Source of the DNA: Pseudorasbora parva
Taxonomy: Eukaryota; Chordata; Actinopteri; Cypriniformes; Gobionidae
Direction: 5' to 3'
Length of the DNA: 64,000 nt
Assembly: GCF_024679245.1 (NCBI RefSeq)
Contig: NC_090180.1
Location: 12,685,507-12,749,506 of the forward strand
The stretch's first letter is position 1. Each line of letters starts with the position of its first letter. The notes beneath the pieces are model-generated. The model had not been told where the DNA came from. It saw only the letters and a list, made by a program, of their open reading frames with translations, and did not search any database. The position numbers and the translations under genes are program-made. Positions 24,186-35,396 of the stretch are shown piece by piece.

Positions 24186-24933
24186 TTAAAGGGTTAGTTC
24201 ACCTAAAAATGAAATGGATGTCATTAATGGCTCCACACCTATAAGACCGCCGTTCATCTTCAGAACACAGTTTAAGATATTTTATATTTAGTCCGAGAGC
24301 GTATCCAAGTGTATGCACACTATACTGTCCATGTCCAGAAAGTTCATAAAAAACTTAATCAAAGTAGTCCATATGTGACATCAGTTAGTTAGAATCTCTT
24401 GAAGCATCGGAAATACATTTTGGTCCAAAAATAACAAAAACTACGACTTTATTCAGCATTGTCTTCTCTTCCGCGTTTGTTTTCAAACCTCAAATAAAGA
24501 TTCAAACGGTCATGAATAAGTGTATTGATTCATGATTTGGATCGTAAACTGCCAAACTGCTGAAATCACGTGACATTGGCAATCCGAATCATGAATCAAT
24601 CCACTGATTCATGACCGTTTGAATCTTTATTTGAGGTTTGAAAACAAACCCAGAAGAGAAGACAATGCTGAATAAAGTCATAGTTTTTGTTATTTTTGGA
24701 CCAAAATGTATTTTCGATGCTTCAAGAGATTCTAATTAACCAACGGATGTCACATATGGACTACTTTGATGATGTTTTTATTCCCTTTCTGGACATGGAC
24801 AGTATAGTGTGCATACACTTGGATACGCTCTCGGACTAAATATAAAATATCTTAAACTGTGTTCGATGATGAACGGCGGTCTTACAGGTGTGGAATGACA
24901 TAAATTTCATTTTTGGGTGAACTAACCCTTTAA
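24186..24933. mobile_element. Full-length palindromic TTAA MITE, 748 bp
   Basis: Bounded by TTAA with AAAGGGTTAGTTCACC at one end and its mirror at the other. Nearly the whole left half is repeated as a reverse complement in the right half, with the centre near 24565. No coding capacity. Same family as the split copy at 47945-49535. Confidence 0.85.
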
Positions 24934-25286
24934 GCACAATTATATGGTAGGCCTAACATATTACACATAAGCATTTTGCTTTTAAATGAACATTTATTTA
25001 AAACAAAGATTCTTCTTTAGAGAAATTAAATGTCTTTAATAGCCTAAACCAAGGGTCGGCAACTTATATGGCATATGAAAGGGTGGCATGTGAGCAAAAG
25101 CAAGAGATGTGTATGTAGATGATTTAATTCAGATAAAGTACACCATGCATACAGATCTACATTATAAGGTAATAATCCATTATGATTAAAGTGTGAGATT
25201 CAAATAAGCAGGGGTGCTGCGCATCACACGCACACAAGTTAGTGACTGACAGCTAGAGCTTTTTCTGCATTTTTTTGCACTTAGCT

Positions 25287-25932
25287 TTGAAGGTGCACTA
25301 TGTAGTATTTTTGCAGTAAAATATCCCAAAAAAAACACTAGGCCAGTGTTATATATTTTGTTCAGTTGAGTTCTTACAATATACCAAATGTTTCCAACTC
25401 TTTGTAAATCAGGAGAAAATTGCTATTTTAACCAAGGAGCTGGGACGTCTGAGGGAGTCGCCTGTCAAATGCGTGGTATCTGCGTTACCCTCGGTTTCCG
25501 GTTTTATTTGGCAGAAGCGCTTTACTCTTAGCAGTGTAAACAAGTGTCATAGCAGCTGCCAAGCGAATAACATAATGTAATAACATCATTTTAAACACAC
25601 TTAAATGTATCTAATATGATAAACAGAGCTGTGTTACCTCATACTCATGACCGGAAAAGTGGAAATGGCGATGGCATAACAATCGCTCCAGCGGCCTTGC
25701 TCAGCTCCATAACACTCGTTCCTGTTCTGCTTCATACTACAGTAACGTTAATAATCGCATCCATTAACTTAAATTCAGCCAAAGTCCTATCCCGATTGTT
25801 TTCCACTGGCTGTGACGTGAAGACCACATGTACCAAGATTCTGAGCTTAAACTTGGCATCATTAAACTACAGAAACTACAGGTTTTGAATAGGCGCCCTC
25901 TAGCAGACGGAAAAATGACAGTGCAGCTTTAA
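25287..25932. mobile_element. Non-autonomous DNA element (GGTGCACTATGTAGTATTTT family)
   Basis: Begins AAGGTGCACTATGTAGTATT and ends ...GTGCAGCTTTAA. The right side has TTAA and the left side TTGA, perhaps a mutated TTAA. The interior, with CCGGTTTTATTTGG and GGCGCCCTCTAGC, resembles a repeat common in cyprinids. A related fragment may follow (25933-26060). Confidence 0.6.
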
Positions 25933-27698
25933 GAAAAAAGCCACAATATGTAATTTTGCCACTAGATGTCACTTATTCAAAACAACGCCTGGATTTCACA
26001 GAGCTTTTTTTATGCCGCAGGCGGTCACTTCCGCTTCTTCGGGTCACACTGCAGTAAGCTTGATCAAGATTAGGCATGGTAAAACATGGTACTCGCAGTA
26101 AATCCTGAAAATGAGATTTAACAACAATAAGACTAACTGTTTGAGCAATATAACAATGATTTGTTTTACTGTCAATGAATGTACCAAATAGCTGCTCACC
26201 TGTCTAATAAAACATAAAATATTAAAGCATCTTTGGTGTTTCAATGGTACAAAATAAAAAATTGGGGGTTAAACGGGTATGATGTCATTGATCAATGACA
26301 TGGTCCGTGTTCTGGTTAAAAACATTCTTGGATGCTCTGGATTTAAACATTCTTGGAAACATTTGGGATAATGTAAGTACACAAGTCAACAAAATATATA
26401 ATATTGTTCTAGTGGTTTTTGGATATTTGAATCCAAAAATCCTACATATGGTATACATTTAGAAGATATCATGTATATAAAGTTCCATTAAACGTTCCAC
26501 ACGTCAAAATGCTCCGTCCATGCTGTTTCATTGGCCCTATCCCTGACGCGCAAACTGCCGCAAATGAAACTTAAATGTTCAGCGTTGCATACTGAAACTC
26601 AACACACATTCGTCCACATTAAAAATAGCTAGACAATTATACCAGTGCAGATGCCGCTCTCACTCCCAAGTGGCTTTTGGTCTTAAAATTAGCTGATTAT
26701 AAATCAAATTAAGGCCATTTTGTTGCTTTCGTTGAACTCATTAATGTGAAAAACTAATTTTATGGAAAATTGCTTTATTACTTGACCCCCCAGACCAGCA
26801 AATTACCCATAGCGTCCGTCCGCGGATAACACTACGATCCGCCCATCACTAGTAACATCTTTGAGGAAATTATAGAATAGGTATTGAATAGTTTGAACTG
26901 TATTTCCACAGGATATCTGGTGACAGTAGGAGGAATGAATCCATTTATAGGCCCACCCGTTATACTACTTAAACAATTAAACACAGGATAACTTGAAATA
27001 GATGCTCTGACCAAAAGTGAGGCAATAAATAAAATAAAAATGGAATATATGTTAATGTCTTTCACATTATTTTACAGAAGCTAATAATTATGAAATTGAA
27101 TTAACATCCTTCATTTTATGCTTGGCAAGCTACTAGCTTAGCATAGCTTTAACTGGTTATGAAATGGATCTTCCTTCAGTTCCACACTTGTATGCTAATT
27201 TTATTTTTAGTGGAACAAAAAAGTGATTAAATAATCTTCTAATACTCAGAGAAATGCAAATGTGGGTTACAAAACACCAAGCTGGACACAATATTTCTTA
27301 AACAGATGTGAAACCTCGAGCAAGTCATAGCACACTATGATCATATTTTCCCTTCAGTCACAGTTCCAGGTTCACACCTGCTTAAGCTATCTGCAAAGGC
27401 TAAAACACAGATGTGAAGTATGAAGCATCCAACATGAAGAATGCTGTTAGTTCAGAGTAACTAATCTCCAAAAAAGCCATCTCACAAAAATGTGATTAAC
27501 ATTTACTTACAGCTGAAAAGTGTTTCTGCACCACTAGCATCACAAAACTGATATGCAAAAATAAGGGCTGTTGTCAAGACTTCCTGAACAATCCCTCACA
27601 ACCTATAAATCATTATATTTATAATAGTTAACTTGTACGCATGTGCATGAGTACTCCATCAATGATCCGTCATGACAGCAATGATCTATGCACAGTCA

Positions 27699-28468
27699 TG
27701 GTGACTTGTGACATGGTGACTTGGACTCGAGTCGCAATTTTTATGACTTGTGACTTGACTTGACAAAAAATTAAATACTTGAGACTTGACTCGGAAGTTA
27801 AAGACTCGGGACTTGACTTGACTTGAGACACAATGACTTGAATGACTCGATGTAGTTTTCAGTTTGAATATAAAATATATAAATTATTTTAAAAACTAAA
27901 AGTTGACCCAGCTGGAGTGCAGGCTGAGCGTTGTCATGACTGGTTCACTACACTATCATCAGTCATGCCCCCTCGTACCTTACGCACACCATGCCAACTT
28001 AGATCAGATATCACATCAACATGTCAGCCAGAGGGATACCGAATGTCATCACTTTTAGCTTCAACAATCACAAGATGGCAAAAGAACAAGGTGTTGCAAG
28101 ACATGCAGCATTAAAATCATGGACAGCCAGACGTCAACCTCCAATTTCGTCCGTCATTTGAAGAGCCAGTCTGCCCAATAAATGCTTTTCAATTTGTTAA
28201 TGTTATCTGGTTAGTTGGTAGTTAGCTAATGTAGTAATAGCTAAAGTGGCCACTAGCCAATATCGTGTTGGGGACAAATGTGGGCAAAATCATTTTGATT
28301 TATTTTTGTAAAATACTTCCCTTGATCTGAGCGGTATGAGACTTGGCTACTTTTTCTAAGTTTGCCACCTGAACACAGAAAAATGGCTCGATTCTACTAT
28401 GTTAAGTGGGTGAAATATATTTTTTTTTTTTTTTTTTTTTTTATAATTTAAAAAAAAAATATTTTTTT

Positions 28469-28528
<60 letters not shown>

Positions 28529-28873
28529 GTGATGCGATTATAGAGTTATTGTATTTCAAACATTTCAAACACTGTTGGCAGAAGTGAAAATTAAATAATT
28601 TTATGAAGTTACAATTTTTTTTGATTCAATGATGTATTTTACTATACATGAATATTTACAATGCAAATCCAAATTATTGTAATTTACTAACAGTTACTTA
28701 TATCTTGTTTTTTCACTTTAAGATCAGATTCTGCAGGTAAAATTACAATAATAAGGTGACTTGACTTGACCTACTACAGGACTTGACTTGACTTGCCCAG
28801 GAAAAAAATACTTGGGACTTACTGGAGACTGAAGGTTCAGACTTGAGACTTGCATATGTGTGACTTGGTCCCA
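27699..28873. mobile_element. Degenerate hAT-like element with GACTTGACTTG subterminal repeats
   Basis: Many GACTTG/GACTCG motifs cluster at 27710-27855 and 28757-28866, as in the subterminal regions of a known type of fish hAT element. Between them, a short plus-strand stretch near 28135 reads TSNFVRHLKS, like the end of a BED zinc finger of hAT transposases. Stops interrupt it. Exact termini are not clear. Confidence 0.5.
28470..28523. repeat. (GA)n microsatellite
   Basis: About 27 GA units, preceded by a 23-base T run at 28420-28442. Confidence 0.98.
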
Positions 28874-30134
28874 TCTCTGTCAATGTGTAACTTGGATTCA
28901 AAAATCAGTAGCAACTATATAAAAGCATGTCAGACAGTGAGCTAATTTTTAAAAGTGTACAATACACAACAATTTATTTTAAGTATCCTATAATTTAGAC
29001 AGTATTGCCAGTTACTTTCAATGAAAATAGTTCCAAAAAAATCACAAGTGCTGCTACATGGTAGCTGGTGTTTAATTCCTGAATGAATCAGGGTTATTGA
29101 ACAAATTGGTTGAATGACTAATTAATTGACTATTCATAAAAAAAATAGTAATTTGTCACCACCTACTGGCGTTACAACATAACCAGCAGAAAAGACACTA
29201 AAAATACAATGTGTGAAAGGTTGGATCTTGTAGGTGGCTCTTAGATATGCTACTAACAAATGAATTGGGGAAAAAGACATTCAATTCAAAAGATGATCAC
29301 ACAGCCTAAAAATTTCAAGAATAAAGTGAAACACCCAGTCATAATCAGAAAACGAAGCGTTCTGTACTCAGCTTGATTTTTCCATCCACTCAATGTCAAA
29401 CACATGTCCTCAAAGGAACACTAATTTGGAATCCTTATGACATGCTGGACTTCTGGCCAGAGACCGCTAAATGTGTGCCATATCTTACAGGGTTGGCTAA
29501 GCTTGGCTACTTTCTTGGCCAAGAGTGACAAGATATGCTTTCCACTCCACAAACAGTCCTTGCAAAGAAATTTGGTAAAAGAGCATGGTGAATCTCTTCA
29601 AAATTGTATCTAAACAGTCGGGAAGTTCTAATGAGAAGATTTAATAATGTTATACTTTGGGGACTAATTGTCACAATGCATGAATCCAGTTAATTTAGTA
29701 TCCTAATGTAGGCAACTAGGCATGTATCCCAGTTAATTAATGTATCATTTCACAATAAGATGAAGTCAAAAGCAAAATTACATAAGTGTGTTTTCTCTAA
29801 ATGGATAAGCAAGTGCAATTAGAACACAATAAAACCACACGGACCAGTCAAATTAAAGACAGATTTCAACTAAATACGTTTTTCAAGAAAGGATAAGGGT
29901 ATTGTGACACATCTCTTAAGGCAAGCTGTTAATTGTTTTAAATGTGATCAATAAATTCAGTTTATTGTTTGCTATACTATTAACATGGTTTAATATGGTT
30001 TAATGTTTTTGTTCTTTATATTTGCTGTTCCATTTTCCATGATTGTTTTATTATTTTAATGAAAAACCTATGATCATTTATATTGTTACCCCATATAGTG
30101 TGAAATAATGTCCGTTATTGGAGCTATAGCAACC

Positions 30135-31370
30135 AATGAAACAGAGAGGGAAAACAGGAACACAGGCATAGCTAAACAGAAAGCCTCTCATAAGGCACAA
30201 CCTTGCACCATAAACAGAAACAAAGTCCAACGGAGAAGCGCAAGCAGGCAGATACCATTGAGGAGGGATACGCCAGTGAGGAGATGATGGAGGGAGGAGC
30301 CAGGGTGGAGACGACGGCAAAGGGATTGCCAGGAAAAGCCAGGGATTGACAGAGCAGAGCCATCAGGATGAAGGCCCATGGTGGAACTGAAAGAGGGAGG
30401 AGCCAGGGTAGTGCCAGGAGCAGGACTGATTGAGGTGGTGCTAGGAGAGGTGTAGATGCCCAGGCGGAGCTGAGGAGCCAAAGACCCAGGGCTTTACAGA
30501 CGGAAAGAAGAGCCGAGGCAGAACCGCTGGATTGAAGGACCAAGTTGGAGACAAGGACTTGGCAAACGGAGGCAAAGCTGACGAAGCTGAGCCAGTGGAG
30601 GTGAGGCAGAGGAATTGGATGAGATCAGCAAAGGTGGAGGGAACGGGAGGCTCGGTGGGGACCATCAGCTGGGCGTGACCAGCACTGACAAAGAAGACTT
30701 GAAGATGGGCAACTTAGGAGGCTGAAAGTTTGACAGGACCAGCAGACCATGAAAGACTTCAGACAGGACCAGGACATCCAGACCAAGGCAGGTAACTACT
30801 GAGACTTGGCTTTATGTCATCAAAATCAAAAAAGTCACTCCAGGCAATCCAACTCCACCAATATACCCACTGGGATGGACATGGGTAACGGCTGACACCC
30901 CTGGTCAGACTCACAGAGCGATGTTGATGTACTGTCCAGGGTCCAGCTGCAATCTCCTTCTGGCATCAGTAGTGTGATGCTCCTGTTCAGTCCACTCCAA
31001 AAGGTGTGAAACTCCTCCACATAACTCTCAATAGCCTGTCCATTTTGGGAGAGGGACTGAGGGAGCTCAGTATTTCCTCTGACTGAAGAGAAAATGATGC
31101 TAGAGCCATTATTTTTGGAGAAGAAGAAAGCGTTTGAGGCAGGATCTAAATTCAGCAGTAAAACTTGAATACCCAATAAAGCTAAATAATGTGAACGGAC
31201 AACTGAGAACACAAACTAAAGGCTATAAATATACAGGGAAAACAAAGGGAACTAAATGAAACACAGGCGACACTAGTCAGAAACTATAGCAAGTAGCAAT
31301 CAATAAGCACATAATGAGTAACAAAGGAGACAGAGAGAGAAAACGGGAACAACTAAACAGAACATCATCC
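30135..31370 (-). pseudogene. Degraded retroelement: gag-like and proline-rich fragments
   Basis: On the minus strand a frame from 31212 to 30835 contains NGQAIESYVEEFHTFWSGLN, which looks like a gag capsid segment of fish LTR-type retroelements. It is followed (30665-30180) by a shifting Pro/Ser/Leu-rich frame with PPSFSSTMG- and APGTTLAPPS-like text, as in the Pro-rich part of such proteins. Frameshifts and stops break it. Similar 35-40-bp sequences at about 30136-30175 and 31328-31362 (ACAGAGAGRGAAAACRGGAAC) may be remains of terminal repeats. Family assignment is an inference. Confidence 0.45.
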
Positions 31371-31708
31371 TGGCACCCTAAGATTTCTAAGTGGGTTCAT
31401 TTTTTCTTTAAGTGGGTAAAAATCATAATGTTTGTCCGTCCAAAGCAGTGGTTTTCCCTTGGAATTATCACAGAAGTCATCAGATTTCCTTCTCTGGGCT
31501 GTTTAATATGAATGTGTTTCTTATATGGCTGTCTGGTGTGTAGGTTGTGACCTTGAGCTCTCTTCCAAAGCACACACATATGCAAATAAACACAGCTTAA
31601 ATGTTATTCAGCATAAGCATGTGCAAATACTCTCTTCATAGCGGAAAGGTTCATCTACAAACTGAAAAGCCACAAATGTACTTAATGCAGTACACCTATA
31701 AGTGTTTG

Positions 31709-31713
31709 TTTGT

Positions 31714-31744
<31 letters not shown>
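31709..31744. repeat. (GT)n followed by a 17-base G run
   Basis: Alternating GT, then G17. Confidence 0.98.
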
Positions 31745-32739
31745 TGTACTAATAGGCCTACTTCCTTCCTTATGAGCTATTTAATGGATCTATCTGCATA
31801 TAGCCATTTACAGTATTTTGTTTTACACACAGCCAAATATCCAATCTTGCATTTTATATTTGACATAAAAACAAAACAAAAGATTAACTGCTAAAAACTA
31901 GTGCTAAAACCTATTAGCAATGCTTCTGATAATTCATCACTCACATCACACAGCAACTCTTTTGACTGAAACATCTGTGTTTCTGTTTACCACTGGGCAG
32001 CAATATTTGACAGTTTCCAATATTACAAGTAATCGTACAGTGGGTGGAAGAACTGAGAGATTAAATGCTAAGTGATTGCTGAAAATGAGCCCATTAACTA
32101 TGGCAGATTTACCTCTCAGGCAATTTATTTTGCAGGCTCATCACAACCCTCTGACTAACACTGGGACAAGCAGGGAAGAGGAAAAATGGGATCAGAATTT
32201 CAAAATATTGCTGTGCTGTACGACATCTCTAACCTGAGGCGAACATTTAGCATGCTGTTCTTATTAGACAGCATTCCTTCAGCTCACATCAAAGACAGAC
32301 TGCAGATATTGTCTCGCAATCGGGCGTTTTGGTTTGCTTAGTACAGCAAAGAGAAATGTGAATGGAATACTTCAAGAATTGTGGGTACTTCAATGGGTAA
32401 ATGTGTGTACTGTACATCCACTGAGTTGTATCTTCACGTAAATGTTTTTTTTTTCCTTCTTTTTTTCGATTGCTCTTTTAGCTCAAGATAGTTATGTTGC
32501 ATTTATTTAGCAAGTGTACATTTTGCCTCTAGTGTTTCTCAAAAACGTCCTTTGGCAAACTTAAAATGAGACAATAACTGACATATAGCGAGAATACAGA
32601 GCCTCAACATCGCTGTAACACATGCTTATGGATATCATAGCTGAGATAAAATGACCAGTTCATATTGAAACCTTTAGCTTTGATATAATCTTGGGAAATC
32701 TGAGCACGGTTTGAAACGTTCTCAGGAGAAAAAAGTAGT

Positions 32740-32872
32740 AGATTTTTAGCTCAAATAGTAGAGCATGACTTTAGCAATGCCAGTGTCATGGATTCAATCT
32801 CCAGGGAAAGCAAGAAATCATAAAAATGTTTACCTTAAGTAGAAGCATCTGCCAAATGCATAATAATAATAC
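32740..32872 (+). mobile_element. tRNA-derived SINE fragment
   Basis: TTAGCTCAAATAGTAGAGCA resembles a pol III A box and GGATTCAATCT a B box. The downstream part ends with AGAAGCATCTGCCAAATGCA and a TAA-type tail, the common 3' tail of fish SINEs. It is decayed and not a working tRNA gene. Confidence 0.7.
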
Positions 32873-33481
32873 AATTGTGATATAAAAAAAATCTATGGGA
32901 AAGAAAAACTTCCTTTAATAAAAAACAACCACAGCTAGCCTAATTCTCTTAAACATCACAGCAGGTCACCGTGTTCATAAGCCAATCCCACAGCTCTCCA
33001 AAATATGCTAAAATTTGCCAAATATGTAGAGTAATTCAATTGTAAATATACATGGGAGTGATCTTGGGTTCAAAAAGTATTCAGCATTAATGATCTATGA
33101 ACAAATAAAACCCTCTGACATGCACTATCATTCGTAAATGAATATGAAAGGTTTCGTCTCTTCACAAACATCATTTGATATTGCAGTAAATCAAATCATT
33201 TGGCAATTTCCAGCATCATACGAACTCGAGACACTAAACAGTGTGAGTATCCTGCAACAACAGCTGTCACGGGAGGGGGGGTACTTTCAAAACATACTAA
33301 TCTATTTTATGCACCCTTAGGGTAAATAAATGTACACGTTGTACCTTCTAAAAGGGTATCACCCAAGTCACAGCTGTTGAACCTTTTTTTTTATGAGTTT
33401 ATCCTTGGCCTACACTGCTCCACAAATCATAAATTGAATAGGCTGTATCTACCAGAGTTTTTATAAAACAGCGCTGCTTGC

Positions 33482-33644
33482 CTCAAAAACTTCCTCGTCC
33501 AGGATTCTGGTGCCGAAGACAGTGATGCCATCTGTGTTAATGATTGCATGGTCACTTCTGCTGAGTGGTTTAGAGATCTTCTTCTTACAGTCCACAATCA
33601 TTGTAACGGTCTTCTTTTCTATGCTAATAGCCACACGGTGCCAC
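33482..33644 (-). CDS. col11a1: col11a1 exon 4: end of TSPN core, with a GC donor
   Basis: Encodes residues 165-219 (163 bp). The reading [19 protein letters not shown], then [16 protein letters not shown], is the most diagnostic segment for col11a1 over col5a1. The Cys in VDC is a conserved TSPN cysteine. The acceptor ends in CAACAG. The exon ends after a complete GAG codon (Glu), and the intron begins GCAAGC, so this is a second GC donor directly after the one in intron 3. Joining to exon 5 gives VFE-GDIQQ, as in other vertebrates. Confidence 0.94.
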
Positions 33645-35182
33645 CTGTTGGGTAGGAAAAACAACAAAGAAGAACCATGAATTTTGTAGCATGAAATATG
33701 TTACTGTTAGCTTTTACTTGCATAACTAAAATGCATGTACGGTCCTTTATACATTCACATTTATATAGTGAGAAAAACAACTGCCTGCCATTGACTGAGT
33801 TTTGTATTAGTACAGGACGTTTCTAAATAAAATCTTTTGAAAGAAAAATACAAACAACACTCTCTCTGTCCATGTGTAAAACATGGGGTTAGTTCACCCA
33901 AAATTTAAAATTAACCCATGATTTTCTCACCCTCAAGCCATCCTAGGTGTATATGACGTTCGTCTTTCAGACAAACATAATTAGAGTTATATATAAAAAA
34001 TGTCCTGGCTCTTCCAAGCGTTATAATGGCAGTGACTGTTGGGTCATTTGTTGGGACTGTTGAAGTCCATAAAAGTGCATCTGTCCGTCATTAAACTGTT
34101 CCACACAGCTCCTTGGGGTTAATAAAGGCCTTCTGAACCGAAGCTATGCACTTGTGTAAGAAAAATATCCATATTTAAAACTTGATAAAGTAAATTATCT
34201 AGCTTCCGGCGAATCACCTTCCGTATTTAACTTACACTTTTTTTGCTACACTTTTTCCGTAAGTTGAATACGGAAGGCGATTCGTCGGAAGCTAAATAAT
34301 TTACTTTATGAAGTTTTAAATATGGATGTTTTTCCTCACACAAACGCATCGCTTCACTTCAGAAGGCCTTTATTAACCCTATGGAGCCGTGTGGAACAGT
34401 TTTATTATGAACAGATGCACTTTTATGGACTTCAAAAATGACCCAACAGTCACTGCCATTATACAGCTTGGAAGAGCCAGGACATTTTTTAATATAGCAC
34501 CGATTATGTTCGTCTGAAAGAAGAATGCCATATACACATAGGATGACTTTAGGGTAAGTAAATCATGGGATAATTTTCATTTTTTGGATGAACTAACCCT
34601 TTAAAAAGGCGTTTTCTCAGCACTTCATGTTGACTCAGTTATAGATATTTCACAAGCTGGTTTTTGTTTAACACCATTCTTTTCTCAAATTAAAAAGGTC
34701 TTCACTACATGAATTGTGAGAATACACCATTGTTTTATCACTTGTAAACCTCAATGTGGCTAATCAGAACCACAGAAGCTTACTGCTGTTCTCATTTTCT
34801 TTTCAAATAAATGTTTGCTTTGCTTAATTGGTTACATATGGCTGAATATTAACATCACACATTTTTCCTACTTTAGTTATATGTATATAGATAAATAAAT
34901 GAATAGGCAGATGGAAAATAGTTCCAATAATAAACACAGTGAACTAAACTAGGCACTAGGAAAACTTCATAAGGGAATTGCATAACTAATCCTAACACAT
35001 TCAACGGCCAGTTGATGACAACTGTACTACAGCTTGTTAAAAACACACACACACACACACACTCACACCATTAAAACAAGATTTCTACTAAAACTGACAT
35101 TAAACTCCTCAAAGAAAAGCTTCAGGTATTCAAACAGTTTAGACCAAAAGCCTTTACAAATATAAATTAAGAGTCAACTTGC
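33645..35182. other. col11a1 intron 3, GC-AG
   Basis: 1538 bp, starting GCAAGT on the minus strand. Nearly half of it is the palindromic element at 33886-34604. It also has an AC microsatellite at 35043-35062. Confidence 0.7.
33886..34604. mobile_element. Palindromic TTAA-type MITE, ~719 bp
   Basis: GGGTTAGTTCACCC at the left and GAACTAACCCTTTAA at the right. The halves mirror each other around about 34240 (GGAAGGCGATTCG against CGAATCACCTTCC). The left TTAA is lost; the right one is at 34601-34604. Confidence 0.75.
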
Positions 35183-35396
35183 TTTCCATCTGCGAGGTTG
35201 ATTGCACGGAAAAGGGGGTAATCCTCAGGAGCGGGTTTCCCATGCTGATCCTCATACAGGAAGATCGGCGAGCGGCCCACCTCCACACCCATCTGCTGGA
35301 TGCCCTGCTCGTTGTATACCGACAAAAGGAAGGACTGTGTTCCTGCCTTTGGCTTGATAGTCATAAGGATGGAGAAATCCTGAGGGAATACTCCTC
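35183..35396 (-). CDS. col11a1: col11a1 exon 3: TSPN domain, central part, with a GC donor
   Basis: Encodes about residues 94-165 (214 bp, entering in phase 1 and leaving in phase 2). It holds [29 protein letters not shown] and [19 protein letters not shown], the beta-sandwich core of the TSPN domain. The acceptor ends in CTTCAG. The reading frame and the Lys-Trp junction with exon 4 need the exon to end at 35183, so the intron begins GCAAGT: a GC donor, not GT. No GT donor nearby gives the conserved protein. Confidence 0.93.

Noticed and set aside
30172..30665. Proline-rich open frames as a secreted or structural protein gene
   Set aside because: They overlap in different frames and follow a gag-like fragment; they fit a degraded retroelement better.
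32740..32872. Functional tRNA gene
   Set aside because: Box-like motifs are present, but no cloverleaf can be drawn and the SINE tail follows; it is a SINE fragment.
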